Positions 34,943-46,984 of a stretch of DNA of 64,000 bases are shown here, one piece after another. Below the pieces are notes generated by a model. It searched no databases, was not told where the DNA came from, and saw nothing but the letters and a program-made list of their open reading frames with translations. This DNA comes from Bradyrhizobium sp. Rc3b (GTDB lineage: Bacteria; Pseudomonadota; Alphaproteobacteria; Rhizobiales; Xanthobacteraceae), in NCBI RefSeq assembly GCF_900114915.1, contig NZ_FOUS01000007.1, positions 186,001 to 250,000 of the forward strand. The letters are read 5' to 3'. Each line of letters starts with the position of its first letter. Position 1 is the stretch's first letter. A program made the translations under genes and the position numbers.

Positions 34943-35830
34943 CTACGGCACCGGCATTGCGCGCGGATTGCGATGGAAGCGATTTGAGCTCGCCATCCAA
35001 TTCGGCAATGGTTCTCCATCGCGGTGTCGTCCGCCGGCCACCGCCGCCGCCCACGCCACCGCGGCACCGATCAGGGTCGCGGCCGCGACCGAGAACGCCA
35101 CGATGATCGAGTTGCGCCGCGCACGGTTGATGGCGGTCTTGGAGTCCGCGATCAGCGCATCGACCCGCCGTTCGGCGTCGGGGGCCTGCAGCCCCGTCAG
35201 ACCAGCAACCTGCTGCACCAGATAGGCTCGGTCGTCGGTGCTGACTCCGCTATGGCTGGACGACGTCATCAGAATCCGTCCCGCCTCAGCGCGTGCCTCC
35301 CTCAGATCGATGTTTGGGGCGCGACGCGGCGCGCGGAACAGCTTGTCGAGCTCATAGCTGAGCAGCGGCTCGGCCGCGGACGTATTGCTTGCCGAGCTGC
35401 GCATCGGCGAACGGTCGATCGCGGCAGCGCCGAGCAGCGCGAGCAGAGCCGCGCCAGCCAGCACGGCCAGGGCCCAGGAGGTCAGCCCGTGCAGGCCGTC
35501 CCGTCGTTCGCCATCGTCTTCGATCGTCGCCAGCGCGGGCGCCGGTCGCGTCGTCCGGCCGGCGATGTAGCCGCCGAACCCGAAGCTGATGATCGCCTGA
35601 ATGATCAGGTACAGCCCGGACAGCAGCGCCAGCGCCACCGAGGCATCGCGCCATGTCGGCGAGGCTGAACTGACACCCAGGCCGACCGCGACGCCAAAGC
35701 CGATCAGGATAAACGACATTGCACCGGCGGCGAGAGCGCCTGCGAACACCGAGCTCCACTGGATGGTCCGGCGGTTGTCGGACGCCGCCCCGCCGCCCTC
35801 CATCATGTCTTCCCGTACGAGCGTTTCCAT
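34943..35830 (-). CDS. Membrane protein of unknown function (295 aa)
   Basis: Not assigned to a known enzyme. Predicted hydrophobic segments: SSVFAGALAAGAMSFILIGF, VALALLSGLYLIIQAIISFG with FGFGGYIAGR, SWALAVLAGAALLALLGAAA, and near the C-terminus SIIVAFSVAAATLIGAAVAW. The first two thirds match the layout of the PhnA-like/DUF-type membrane proteins common in rhizobia: a WSSVFAGALAAGA opening, then FGGYIAGRT. Between helices three and four lies a soluble region of about 100 residues. The gene starts 10 bases after the 24-residue miniprotein and the two probably form an operon. Confidence 0.8.
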   Translation of the reverse strand: METLVREDMMEGGGAASDNRRTIQWSSVFAGALAAGAMSFILIGFGVAVGLGVSSASPTWRDASVALALLSGLYLIIQAIISFGFGGYIAGRTTRPAPALATIEDDGERRDGLHGLTSWALAVLAGAALLALLGAAAIDRSPMRSSASNTSAAEPLLSYELDKLFRAPRRAPNIDLREARAEAGRILMTSSSHSGVSTDDRAYLVQQVAGLTGLQAPDAERRVDALIADSKTAINRARRNSIIVAFSVAAATLIGAAVAWAAAVAGGRHRDGEPLPNWMASSNRFHRNPRAMPVP

Positions 35831-35840
35831 TGCCGTTCTC

Positions 35841-35915
35841 TCAGCGCAGGCCGAAGAACGACAGGATCGCCATGATCACGACGATCAGGCCGATCAGATA
35901 AATCAGTCCGTCCAT
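35841..35915 (-). CDS. 24-residue membrane miniprotein
   Basis: The short frame encodes MDGLIYLIGLIVVIMAILSF plus FGLR, almost entirely a single membrane helix. GAGGAGG lies seven bases before the ATG at 35915, a strong ribosome site, and the stop is 10 bases before the 295-residue membrane-protein gene, so coupling is likely. Small single-helix proteins of this kind (MDGLIYLIGLIVVI...) recur in rhizobial genomes. Too short for automatic gene calls; the strong ribosome site and conserved style are the support. Confidence 0.65.
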   Translation of the reverse strand: MDGLIYLIGLIVVIMAILSFFGLR

Positions 35916-35961
35916 AGTCCCATCCTCCTCAAACATTCCTGATCGCTAATCGGGACGAATG

Positions 35962-35973
35962 AGGAACGTTCCT
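35962..35973. promoter_or_regulatory. AGGAACGTTCCT palindrome in a divergent promoter region
   Basis: A perfect 12-base palindrome lies 47 bases upstream of the miniprotein. Each half contains GGAAC, the -35 core recognised by EcfG, pointing both ways. Matching -10 elements are poor (GATT on the minus strand, CGAA on the plus strand, both 16 bases away), so it may be a repressor site instead. Confidence 0.35.
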
Positions 35974-36053
35974 AATTCGGCATCGAAGTGCGGAACGAAC
36001 CGGCCCGATGCGCATTGTCTGCTCAAGTCCCAAGGATGAAGATTGTGAGCACG

Positions 36054-36094
36054 AAGGCCTCAGCCGGTCAGCCCCGGGCTGGGGCCTTCCTTTT
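36054..36094 (+). terminator. Intrinsic terminator without an evident gene upstream
   Basis: AAGGCCTCAGCC (36054-36065) pairs with GGCTGGGGCCTT (36077-36088) with one G-U pair, followed by CCTTTT. The preceding 100 bases on the plus strand contain no convincing coding frame with a ribosome site, so the terminator may end a small RNA that starts near the palindrome at 35962. Confidence 0.6.
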
Positions 36095-36180
36095 GCGTTT
36101 CCTGTCCTATGTTAACGACGCCGGCTCTGCGATCATAAAGGATGCCACCGGGGCGGAACCTCCGGATCGGGGAGAGCCGC

Positions 36181-36402
36181 GTGGACCGCAGAACGGCGTG
36201 CCTTCATCAGGCAGATGCATTTCGGGAAAAGGCGATCGCCGATCCCGAACAGCACGACAGATGGATCGATGAAGCCATCAAATGGCTGGAGCGGGCGATG
36301 GAAGCCGGCCGTTGCGCAATCGTCCCGGCCGAGGACGGCGACACCGGCGATCTTCCAGAAGCGGCAGCCGACGCTCAACTGGGCCTGATCACGCGCCAAT
36401 GA
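36181..36402 (+). CDS. Small hypothetical protein (73 aa)
   Basis: Unrecognised soluble protein with a helical, charged composition: MDRRTACLHQADAFREKAIA, then DEAIKWLERAMEAGRCAI and a Glu/Asp/Ala-rich tail. GTG at 36181 is preferred because GGGGAG lies six bases before it; an ATG at 36142 has no such site. The helix pair with regular Trp/Leu/Ala spacing resembles a lone tetratricopeptide-like unit. It stands alone between the terminator and the metal-efflux cluster. Confidence 0.6.
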   Translation: MDRRTACLHQADAFREKAIADPEQHDRWIDEAIKWLERAMEAGRCAIVPAEDGDTGDLPEAAADAQLGLITRQ

Positions 36403-36522
36403 GAAGCGCTGGCATTTGCGGCCAGCACTGCGGCAATTCTTCAAGGGACGTAACAATGTTGCGGGTCGACACTGTTCCCGCCCCCATGCTAGGCCGGCAC
36501 AGACCGCAACCAGAGTGACGTC

Positions 36523-36885
36523 GTGCCCGCGAACCGCCAGCCCTCAGGAACTTGCCGCCGGCGCAATTGGCGCGGGCTCCTGTCTGTGCTGATCGCGGTC
36601 GTCTATCTGCTCGCGGGCGCGCTGCATGGCTCGCACGACATCGACGTCACCACGCCCGGCGGCGGCTCGGAGATCGCCGCGGTCCTTGATGGCCCCACGG
36701 GCCATGGTGACCACAAGGCCATCGGCGGACATCATTGCCATGGCTGCTTCTCGCTGACCGTGACACAGCCGGCGCCTGCGGCCGCATCGGTCGCGCTTGC
36801 AGCTGCATCGAGCCCGCAGCATGCGCCCCGGCTCGCCGGAATTACCCCCGATACCGATTCTCCGCCTCCCAAACATATTGCCTGA
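36523..36885 (+). CDS. His/Cys-rich small membrane-anchored protein leading the czc cluster
   Basis: A 120-residue protein starting at GTG 36523. After a basic N-terminus it has one hydrophobic segment (GLLSVLIAVVYLLAGALHGS), so the rest is likely periplasmic. That part holds HGSHDIDV and GHGDHKAIGGHHCHGCFS, a dense cluster of His and Cys suited to binding divalent or monovalent metal, and ends Pro/Ala-rich. It precedes CzcC by 54 bases and similar small proteins occur first in czc/cus-type operons of alphaproteobacteria. A role as a metal-binding chaperone or sensor of the efflux system is inferred. Confidence 0.72.
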   Translation: MPANRQPSGTCRRRNWRGLLSVLIAVVYLLAGALHGSHDIDVTTPGGGSEIAAVLDGPTGHGDHKAIGGHHCHGCFSLTVTQPAPAAASVALAAASSPQHAPRLAGITPDTDSPPPKHIA

Positions 36886-36939
36886 ACGGATTGGTCGGGC
36901 GTGCGCGCCCATTAGGTTCATCCTTCACAGGTCGGTTTT

Positions 36940-38214
36940 ATGTTTCGCAGGAGAATGGCCGCGCGCCTGGCGTGCGCGGTGGCGTGTCTGATTGCCGGAT
37001 CGGCGATTGCGCCGTCGCACGCCCAGACTTTGACGATGCGAAGCGCGCTGTCGCGCGCGCTGGCCGCGAGCCCACGGCTGACGGCGGCGGAGCGCGACGT
37101 CGGCATCGCCACGGGCCAACGGATCCAGGCCGGCGCCCTGTTCAATCCGGAGCTGTCTTACGAGCAGGACGATTCATTCGGTTCCGGCAAGTACCGCGGG
37201 ACGCGTTCGGCCGAGACCACGCTCCAGATCAGCCAGGCCTTCGAGCTGTTCGGCAAGCGCGACGCGCGGATCGCCGCCGGCGCGGCCGGTATCGAGGTCG
37301 CCGCGATCCAGCGCAAGGCGGTGAGGCTGGAGGTGCTGTCGGAGACTGCGATCGCCTTCCTCAGCGTGCTCGGCGCGCAGCGGCGCATCCAGATCCTCGA
37401 CGAGCAGATTGCCGCGATCGACCGCTTGACGCCGCTCTTGCGCCGTCGCGTCGAGGCCGGCGCCTCCTCGCCGGCGGAGACCGGCCGCGCCGAAGTCGCC
37501 TCCGCCCTGGTGAAGGCCGATCGCGAGCGCTTCAAAGCAACGCTGGCCAGCGCCCGGCGCGAGCTTGCGGTGCTGATGGGCGAGGCATCCGCGAAATTCG
37601 GCGAGGTCTCCGGCCGGCTCGACACCATGGGCAAGCCGCCGACGTTCCAGTCGGTGGTCGCCGCCATCGACGCCAATCCGCAGCTGGTGCGCTGGACCGC
37701 GGTCTTCGCCCAGCGCAATGCCGAGCTCTTGCTGGCACGGCTCAAGCCCTATCCGGACGTGCGGATCGCGGCCGGATGGCGTCACTATAACGAGACCAAT
37801 GACGATGCGGTGCGGCTCTCCCTCTCGGTGCCGATCCCCGTGTTCGACCAGAACCAGGGCAACATCCTCTCGGCGCAGGAAAGCCTCGCCAAGACCAAGG
37901 CCGAGCGCGAGGCCAACCGCAACGCGCTGATCGTGATTGCCGGCCGCGCCTACGACTCGCTCCAGGGCTCGCTGCGCGAGCTCGCGGTGCTGCGCGAGAC
38001 CGCGATCCCCAAGGCCGTCGAGGCGTCCGAGGCGATCTCGCAAGGCTACGGCCAGGGCCGCTTCACCCTGCTCGAGGTGCTCGACGCGCAGGCGAGTGTC
38101 ACCCAGGCGCGGCTGCGCGAGCAGGAGGCGCTTCAGAATTTCCACGCAGGCGTTGCGACCATCGAAGGCCTCGTCGGCAATCCCTTCACGCTGGCGCGGG
38201 AGAGCGCACGATGA
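36940..38214 (+). CDS. czcC: Heavy-metal efflux outer-membrane factor, CzcC type (TolC family)
   Basis: Outer-membrane channel of a tripartite metal exporter, 424 residues. The signal peptide is MFRRRMAARLACAVACLIAG with cleavage after SHA or AQT. Two OEP repeats follow, each with long coiled-coil helices (RALAASPRLTAAERDVGIAT; then ANRNALIVIAGRAYDSLQGS), and GQGRFTLLEVLDAQASVTQA near the end is a family landmark. It overlaps czcB by four bases (ATGA). Confidence 0.9.
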   Translation: MFRRRMAARLACAVACLIAGSAIAPSHAQTLTMRSALSRALAASPRLTAAERDVGIATGQRIQAGALFNPELSYEQDDSFGSGKYRGTRSAETTLQISQAFELFGKRDARIAAGAAGIEVAAIQRKAVRLEVLSETAIAFLSVLGAQRRIQILDEQIAAIDRLTPLLRRRVEAGASSPAETGRAEVASALVKADRERFKATLASARRELAVLMGEASAKFGEVSGRLDTMGKPPTFQSVVAAIDANPQLVRWTAVFAQRNAELLLARLKPYPDVRIAAGWRHYNETNDDAVRLSLSVPIPVFDQNQGNILSAQESLAKTKAEREANRNALIVIAGRAYDSLQGSLRELAVLRETAIPKAVEASEAISQGYGQGRFTLLEVLDAQASVTQARLREQEALQNFHAGVATIEGLVGNPFTLARESAR

Positions 38215-39177
38215 AGACGTCCTCCACCATTCTCGTCGCCATCGTTGCCGCCGCCCTCGGCGCTTACGGCTATTCCCTGCTCGGGCCGGCCACGCCCGCG
38301 CATACCGAGCACACTGAGCATTCCGAAAAGAAGCCGAACGACCATGTCGAGCAGGATGAGCATGGCGCCGACCGCATCCGCATCTCCGACGTCAAGCTGG
38401 CAGCCGCAGGCGTCACGCTGGCCGAAGCCGCGAGCGCGACCCTGACCGACACGCTCGCCTTCAACGGCATTCTGCGCGCCAACCAGGAAGCCGTGGTGCA
38501 GGTGACGCCGCGCTTTCCGGGCCTCGCCAAATCGATCCAGAAGCGCATCGGCGACAAGGTCGGCAAGGACGATCTGCTCGCCGCGATCGAGAGCAACCAG
38601 AGCCTCACCGTCTACGAGCTGAAGGCGCCCATAGCCGGAACCATCATTGAGCGGCAGATCTCGCTCGGCGAATACGCCTCCGAGCAGAAGCCGGCCTTCG
38701 TCGTCGCCGACCTCTCCACCATCTGGGTCGACCTGTCGATCTACCGGCAGGACCTCCGGCGCGTCCACCTCAACGACGAGGTGCTGATCGATCCCGACGA
38801 TGGCCGCGGCGAAATCAAGGGCACGATCTCCTACATGGCGCCGATCGGCTCCAGCGAGACCCAGACCGCGCTTGCACGCGTGGTGCTGCAAAATCCGGAC
38901 GGCCGCCTGCGGCCCGGCCTGTTCGTCACGGCACGGCTGATCCTCGCCGCACGCAACGTCGCGGTCGCCGTGCGCAGGAGCGCGATCCAGACGCTGGAGA
39001 ACCGGACCATCGTGTTCGTTCGCGAGGACGGCGACAAGATCGAGGCACGCCCGGTCGAAACAGGCGATTCCGATCCGCGCCATGTCGAGATCAAGGCGGG
39101 TCTGTCGGCCGGCGAGCACTACGTTGCCGAGAACAGCTTCGTCGTGAAGGCGGAGATGGGCAAGGGTGAGGCCGAAC

Positions 39178-39185
<8 letters not shown>
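38211..39185 (+). CDS. czcB: Heavy-metal efflux periplasmic adaptor, CzcB type
   Basis: Membrane-fusion protein linking the inner-membrane pump to the outer-membrane channel. 324 residues with an N-terminal anchor MKTSSTILVAIVAAALGAYG followed by a His-rich linker (HTEHTEHSEKKPNDHVEQDE). Lipoyl and barrel domains are indicated by VVQVTPRFPGLAKSIQKRIG and YELKAPIAGTIIERQISLGE, and ADLSTIWVDLSIYRQDL is the usual CzcB motif. The His-rich linker could bind metal before export. It overlaps czcA by eight bases. Confidence 0.92.
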
Positions 39186-42396
<3,211 letters not shown>

Positions 42397-42398
42397 AA

Positions 42399-43349
42399 TT
42401 GGGCAGCCACGACCATCACGGTCATCACCACCATGATCATGGCGACCATGGTCATGGTCACGACCATGTCCATGCCCCCGCCAATTTCGGCAAGGCGTTC
42501 GCGCTCGGTATCACGCTTAACACCGCCCTGGTCGTGGCCGAGGCGGTCTACGGCTATCTCGGCAACTCCACCGCCCTGCTCGCGGACGCCGGCCATAATC
42601 TGTCCGACGTCCTCGGTCTGGTCGTGGCCTGGGGCGCCTCGATCGCGGCACGGCGCGCGCCGAGCGGCCGCTTCACCTACGGCTTTCGGGCCTCCACCAT
42701 CCTGGCGGCGCTGGCCAACGCGGTGTTCCTGCTGGTCGCGAGCGGCGCAATCGGCTGGGAGGCGATCCTGCGCCTGCGCGAGCCGCAGCCGGTCGCGGGC
42801 GTGACCGTGATGGTGGTCGCCGGCATCGGCATCCTCATCAACGGTTTCACCGCCCTGCTGTTCGCAAGCGGACGCAAGGACGACATCAACATCGAAGGCG
42901 CCTATCTGCACATGGCCGCCGACGCTGCGGTCTCGCTCGGCGTCGTCGTCTCGGCCGCGCTGATCATCTGGACCGGCTGGCTCTGGCTCGACCCCGTCAC
43001 CAGCCTCGTCATCTGCGCCACCATCCTGTGGAGCACGACCAGCCTCTTGCGCGGCTCCATCGACATGTCGATGGCGGCCGCGCCCAAAGGCACCGACCTC
43101 GCCGCGATCAGAGCCTTCCTGCTCGCGCGTCCCGGCGTGTCGGCGATCCATGATCTCCACGTCTGGCCGATCTCGACCACCGAGACGGCACTGACCTGCC
43201 ACCTCGTCATGCCCACTGGCGCCGGCGATGCCTTCCTGATGGAGACGGCGCAGCTCCTGAAGGCGACCCATCGCATCGGCCACACCACGCTTCAGATCGA
43301 GACCCATCCGGACAATGGCTGCGCGCTGGCGTCGGATGATGTGGTGTGA
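42399..43349 (+). CDS. czcD: Cation diffusion facilitator, CzcD type
   Basis: Inner-membrane metal/proton antiporter that exports Zn, Co or Cd from the cytoplasm, 316 residues. It begins with a His-rich tail (GSHDHHGHHHHDHGDHGHGH) that buffers metal, then six helices with the metal-site motifs LLADAGHNLSDVLG in helix 2 and HMAADAAVSLGVV in helix 5, and a C-terminal ferredoxin-like domain (HDLHVWPISTTETALTCHLV). The start is a TTG at 42399, three bases after czcA's stop; GGGGAG lies nine bases upstream, and no better start lies before the His-rich region. Confidence 0.92.
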   Translation: MGSHDHHGHHHHDHGDHGHGHDHVHAPANFGKAFALGITLNTALVVAEAVYGYLGNSTALLADAGHNLSDVLGLVVAWGASIAARRAPSGRFTYGFRASTILAALANAVFLLVASGAIGWEAILRLREPQPVAGVTVMVVAGIGILINGFTALLFASGRKDDINIEGAYLHMAADAAVSLGVVVSAALIIWTGWLWLDPVTSLVICATILWSTTSLLRGSIDMSMAAAPKGTDLAAIRAFLLARPGVSAIHDLHVWPISTTETALTCHLVMPTGAGDAFLMETAQLLKATHRIGHTTLQIETHPDNGCALASDDVV

Positions 43350-43408
43350 GAGGGGTGCGTAGCCGCTCCAGTCTCCGCTGTCGTCCTGGACAAACGAAGC
43401 GCAATCCG

Positions 43409-43491
43409 GGATCCATAACCACAGTGCGTGGTTTGGCGAAGACTCGGAGTGACCAGCTTCGCGCCAAAGTTCTCCCTGTGGTTATGGGTCC
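43409..43491. repeat. Intergenic inverted repeat of the GGATCCATAACCACAG type
   Basis: GGATCCATAACCACAG (43409-43424) pairs with CTGTGGTTATGGGTCC (43476-43491) at 15 of 16 positions across a 51-base loop, between the czcD and methyltransferase genes that converge here. Similar arms with ATCCATAACCAC are a recurring dispersed repeat in Bradyrhizobium. Confidence 0.7.
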
Positions 43492-43548
43492 CTGCGCGCG
43501 CGGGAACGACACGGAGTGTCGGCACACTACGTCGCGAGGCAGCGAATC

Positions 43549-44430
43549 CTACCCCGCCTTCGCGGTCACGATCCAGATCGCGCCCTGCAACGCGACGCTC
43601 TGCCCCTTCAGGAACGGCGCCAGCATCTCACGGATCGAGGCTTTTGCAGCCGCGTACGTCTCCGGCGGATGTCCCTGCAGTGCGCGGCTGGCGGGGCCGA
43701 TCTGCAAGGCGCCATCAACCGCGGCATCGAGGCCGCCGCCGATCGCCACATCCATCGCCAGATTGCGCGGCTCCATCGCCATGTCGACGAAACCCGCTCC
43801 TTTCAGGATGCGCATCACGCGCTCTTCCGAGGCGAAAGCGAACGGGCCCGGCTCCTCCGGCCCGACCGGCGGCATCTTCGGCACGTGTTTGTAGACCGCC
43901 ATCAGCGGCGCCATCATCCACGGATTTTCCTTCGGCTCGCGCCAGCATACGAAGGCGAGCCGCCCGGTCGGCTTCAGCGCGCGCCGCAGATTGGTGAAGG
44001 AGGCAATGGGATCGGCAAAGAACATCACGCCGAAGCGCGAGGCCAAGAGATCGAAGCTCGCCGGCTCGAACGGATGCACGGTGGCGTCGGCCAGCACGAA
44101 ATCGAGCGGCAGGCCCTTTGGCGCAAACGCGCGCGCCTGTGACAGCATCGGCTCGGACACGTCGAGGCCGAGCGCGAACCCATCGGGCGCCACCGCCTTG
44201 GCGAACGCGAACGTCGTCGCGCCGGAGCCGCAGCCGACATCGAGAACGCGCTCACCGGGCCTTGGCTTGGCGCGGTCGATCAGCGCCTCGGCAATCGGTC
44301 CGAGCAGGCTCTCCTGGGCCGTGTGGCGATCGGCCCAGCGCTGGCCGCTCGGGCCGTTCCAATAGGCGATCTGGTCAGCGTTTTGCTCGTGTCCGCTTGG
44401 CTGCTGCATGGTGTTCCCGGTCATTCCCAT
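43549..44430 (-). CDS. Class I SAM-dependent methyltransferase
   Basis: Soluble Rossmann-fold methyltransferase, about 293 residues. SAM-binding motif I is VLDVGCGSGATTFAFA, followed by GLDVSEPMLSQARAF and FDLLASRFGVMFFADP, the UbiE/arsenite-type arrangement. The start may be 44430 (GGTGGG upstream), 44424 or 44409. The substrate is unknown; the family acts on small molecules. It is divergent from the caspase-like gene across about 350 bases and has no partner gene. Confidence 0.88.
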   Translation of the reverse strand: MGMTGNTMQQPSGHEQNADQIAYWNGPSGQRWADRHTAQESLLGPIAEALIDRAKPRPGERVLDVGCGSGATTFAFAKAVAPDGFALGLDVSEPMLSQARAFAPKGLPLDFVLADATVHPFEPASFDLLASRFGVMFFADPIASFTNLRRALKPTGRLAFVCWREPKENPWMMAPLMAVYKHVPKMPPVGPEEPGPFAFASEERVMRILKGAGFVDMAMEPRNLAMDVAIGGGLDAAVDGALQIGPASRALQGHPPETYAAAKASIREMLAPFLKGQSVALQGAIWIVTAKAG

Positions 44431-44700
44431 TCGCGATGCCCACCCGTCGCGGTTTTGCAACCGCACAGGGGCGATACCACGTCGGGATGGCGGGCGCACC
44501 CTTCAAGGAGTTAAGGCTGGTCGCGCTCCGGGGCCCGGAACTACGAGATTACGCTGGTCGAACGGTCCTGGCTGATGCGTCGCGCTTGCCGCAGACAAGC
44601 CCGGCAGACATGTCGGTAGATGAGATCGAGCAGAGCACACATTGGCCAACCCTCCGTTGTGACTTGCGGGCGGACATTGGCCGATGCCGGAAGGGGCGCC

Positions 44701-44716
44701 TGTGATGTTCGTCACA
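44701..44716. promoter_or_regulatory. Perfect Crp/Fnr-like palindrome upstream of the caspase gene
   Basis: TGTGATGTTCGTCACA matches the TGTGA-N6-TCACA consensus of Crp-family regulators at all ten positions. It lies 65 bases before the caspase-like start. It is nested in a larger inverted repeat, GGCGCCT (44696-44702) with AGGCGCC (44719-44725), so a hairpin is an alternative explanation. A weak promoter (TTGCCT 44727-44732, 17 bases, TACTCT 44750-44755) follows. Nothing else was seen in the gap from 44431 to 44780. Confidence 0.5.
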
Positions 44717-44780
44717 TTAGGCGCCTTTGCCTCCAGGGCACACTGCGACTACTCTGATCACATTGCGATTTGGGGCTGCA

Positions 44781-46622
44781 ATGGGCGCGATTCGGATTTT
44801 TCTATTTTTTCTGACGATATTCTGCCTGGGCTGCGGATCAGCGCACGCTGAAAAGCGCGTCGCCTTGGTGATGGGCAATTCCGCCTACAAGAGCGCGCCT
44901 CGGCTGACCAACCCGGTGAACGACGCCTCGGCGGTCGGCGGCATGTTGAAGAAGGCCGGGTTCGACCTCGTCGACATCAAGCTCGATCTCAATGCCGCCG
45001 AGATGCGGCGGGCGCTGCGCGACTTCGGTGGCAAAGCGCGTGAGGCCGACGTCGCCGTCGTCTATTATGCCGGCCACGGCATCGAGCTTGACGGCACCAA
45101 CTATCTGATCCCCACCGACGCAACGCTCGAGACCGACAGCGACGTCCTCGACGAGACGCTGCCGCTGGACCGCGCTTTGTTCGCGGTCGAGCCGGCCAAG
45201 CAGCTCCGCCTCGTCATCCTCGATGCCTGCCGCGACAATCCCTTTGCCAAGACCATGAAACGCACGATCGCCGCGCGCGCCATCGGCCGCGGTCTCGCTA
45301 AGGTCGAGCCGACCAGCCCGAACACCATGGTCGCCTTCGCGGCGAAGGCGGGCTCGACGGCCTCAGACGGCAACTCCAAAAACAGCCCGTTTGCCGCAGC
45401 GCTGGTCGAACGGCTGCCGACGCCGGGGCTCGACCTGCGCAAGGCCTTCGGTTTCGTTCGCGACGATGTCCTCAAGAACACCGGCTACAAGCAGGAGCCT
45501 TATGTCTATGGCTCGCTGGGCGGCGACGACGTGCCGCTGGTTGCGACGAAACCGGTCGTCGCCGGCCCCCAGGCCAACCCCGACAGTGAGATCCGGCGCG
45601 ACTACGAACTGGCGCTTCAGCTTGGGACGCGCGACGGATGGACCGCCTTCCTCAACCGCTTTCCGAGCGGCTTCTATACCGATCTCGCCAAAGGCCAGTT
45701 GAACAAGATCGCCGCCGAGGAAACCCGCGCGACCACGGCGGACAAGGCCCGGCAGGCGGAAGAGGAGAAGGCCCGGCTCGCAGCCGAGCGCGCCACCAAG
45801 ACCGAGCAGGAGAAGGCGGCGGCCGCGGCCAAGGCGGCCGAGGACAAGCGTCTCGCCGCCGAGAAGGCCAAGCAGGTCGAGGAAGCCAAGGCGGCCGCAG
45901 CCGAGCAACGCCGGAAAGAAGCCGAGGCGGCAGTCGCGAAGGCAATGGCCGAGAAGCAGGCTGCCGAGAAGGCGCTGGCCGAGAAACTCGCGAGCGACAA
46001 GGCCGCAGCTGAGCTCGCCGCCAAGCAGGCCGCCGAGAAACAGGCCTCCGCCAACACGGAGCAGAAAGTGGCAGCGGTTGCGCCCTCTTCGACTCTGCCG
46101 GCGATGTCGCCGCAGGAAACGACAAAGCTGGTGCAGTCGGAGCTCCGCCGTGTCGGCTGTCTGACAGCTTCCGCAGACGGCGATTGGAATGCCTCGTCAC
46201 AACGTTCGCTGGCGCTGTTCAACAAATATGCCGGCACCAAATTCGATGCCAAGCTCGCGAGCTTCGATGCGCTGGACGCGATCAAGGCCAAGCCCGGCCG
46301 CGTCTGCCCGCTGATCTGCGATCGCGGCTTCAAGGCAGACGGCGACACATGCACCAAGATCGCCTGCCGCGCCGGCTACCGCGTCAATGACGACAATGAA
46401 TGCGAGAAGGTGCAGGACAAGAAACCGGTTGCGACGCGCGAGGACGCCAAGAAGCGGGATACTGAGCGCAAGCAAACGGAAGCCAAACCATCCAAGCCTC
46501 AGGCAAGCGGGCAGCTTATATGCGGCAACGGAGGCTGTCGTCCGGTCAAATCGGGATGCCGGGTCGAGAGTGGGAGCTCGTCGGGTGCGGGATCGGTCGG
46601 ATACAGGGAAGTGTGTCCCTAA
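44781..46622 (+). CDS. Exported caspase-like protein (peptidase C14, orthocaspase type)
   Basis: A 613-residue protein with signal peptide MGAIRIFLFFLTIFCLGCGS ending AHA before EKRVALV. The caspase p20-like domain spans about 24-245, with the catalytic His99 in YYAGHGIEL and Cys150 in ILDACRDNPF, both intact. A long Ala/Lys/Glu-rich coiled coil follows at about 310-435 (KARQAEEEKARLAAERATKT and repeats of EKA/AKQ), then a Cys-containing C-terminal domain with CLTASADGDWNASSQRSLAL and a basic linker. Orthocaspases cleave after Arg or Lys; substrates and purpose are not known, and export to the periplasm is unusual to interpret. No regulator or partner is adjacent. Confidence 0.9.
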   Translation: MGAIRIFLFFLTIFCLGCGSAHAEKRVALVMGNSAYKSAPRLTNPVNDASAVGGMLKKAGFDLVDIKLDLNAAEMRRALRDFGGKAREADVAVVYYAGHGIELDGTNYLIPTDATLETDSDVLDETLPLDRALFAVEPAKQLRLVILDACRDNPFAKTMKRTIAARAIGRGLAKVEPTSPNTMVAFAAKAGSTASDGNSKNSPFAAALVERLPTPGLDLRKAFGFVRDDVLKNTGYKQEPYVYGSLGGDDVPLVATKPVVAGPQANPDSEIRRDYELALQLGTRDGWTAFLNRFPSGFYTDLAKGQLNKIAAEETRATTADKARQAEEEKARLAAERATKTEQEKAAAAAKAAEDKRLAAEKAKQVEEAKAAAAEQRRKEAEAAVAKAMAEKQAAEKALAEKLASDKAAAELAAKQAAEKQASANTEQKVAAVAPSSTLPAMSPQETTKLVQSELRRVGCLTASADGDWNASSQRSLALFNKYAGTKFDAKLASFDALDAIKAKPGRVCPLICDRGFKADGDTCTKIACRAGYRVNDDNECEKVQDKKPVATREDAKKRDTERKQTEAKPSKPQASGQLICGNGGCRPVKSGCRVESGSSSGAGSVGYREVCP

Positions 46623-46984
46623 CTCTTCGGCAGCTTCAGGAGTTTAGCCGGGTCGAATTTTGGTGCCGGCCCGTCCGGCCCCAGAGTTGGCTGTTCTTCA
46701 CTTTCCTGGTGCCAGCATTCCGCTCCCTCTCTAATCGTTGCCGATCTCGCTCAAGGCCGCCCCCCGCGTGCATTTCATTGGGCCACCGCCTGTTGCGGAG
46801 GTGGATATGCCTGCGGTGCACGTCGCTCCCGGTCGCATCGTGCCTGTCGAAGTGAACGCCGCGGGCGCAGCGCGGCGAAGGCGAGTCTTGCAAACTGGAA
46901 CACCTGTCCTCGTCGAGTGGTTTGATTGCTGTTCGACCTTTTGGCGTCGACGTTGAAGTGTTGCCTCGCTTTCGAGCAAAGGCG

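Noticed and set aside
46738..46956. 72-codon plus-strand frame between the caspase gene and the tRNA fragment
   Set aside because: Codon use is not convincing, no ribosome site is seen and the C-terminal end is Arg-rich; a remnant cannot be excluded but a gene is not supported.
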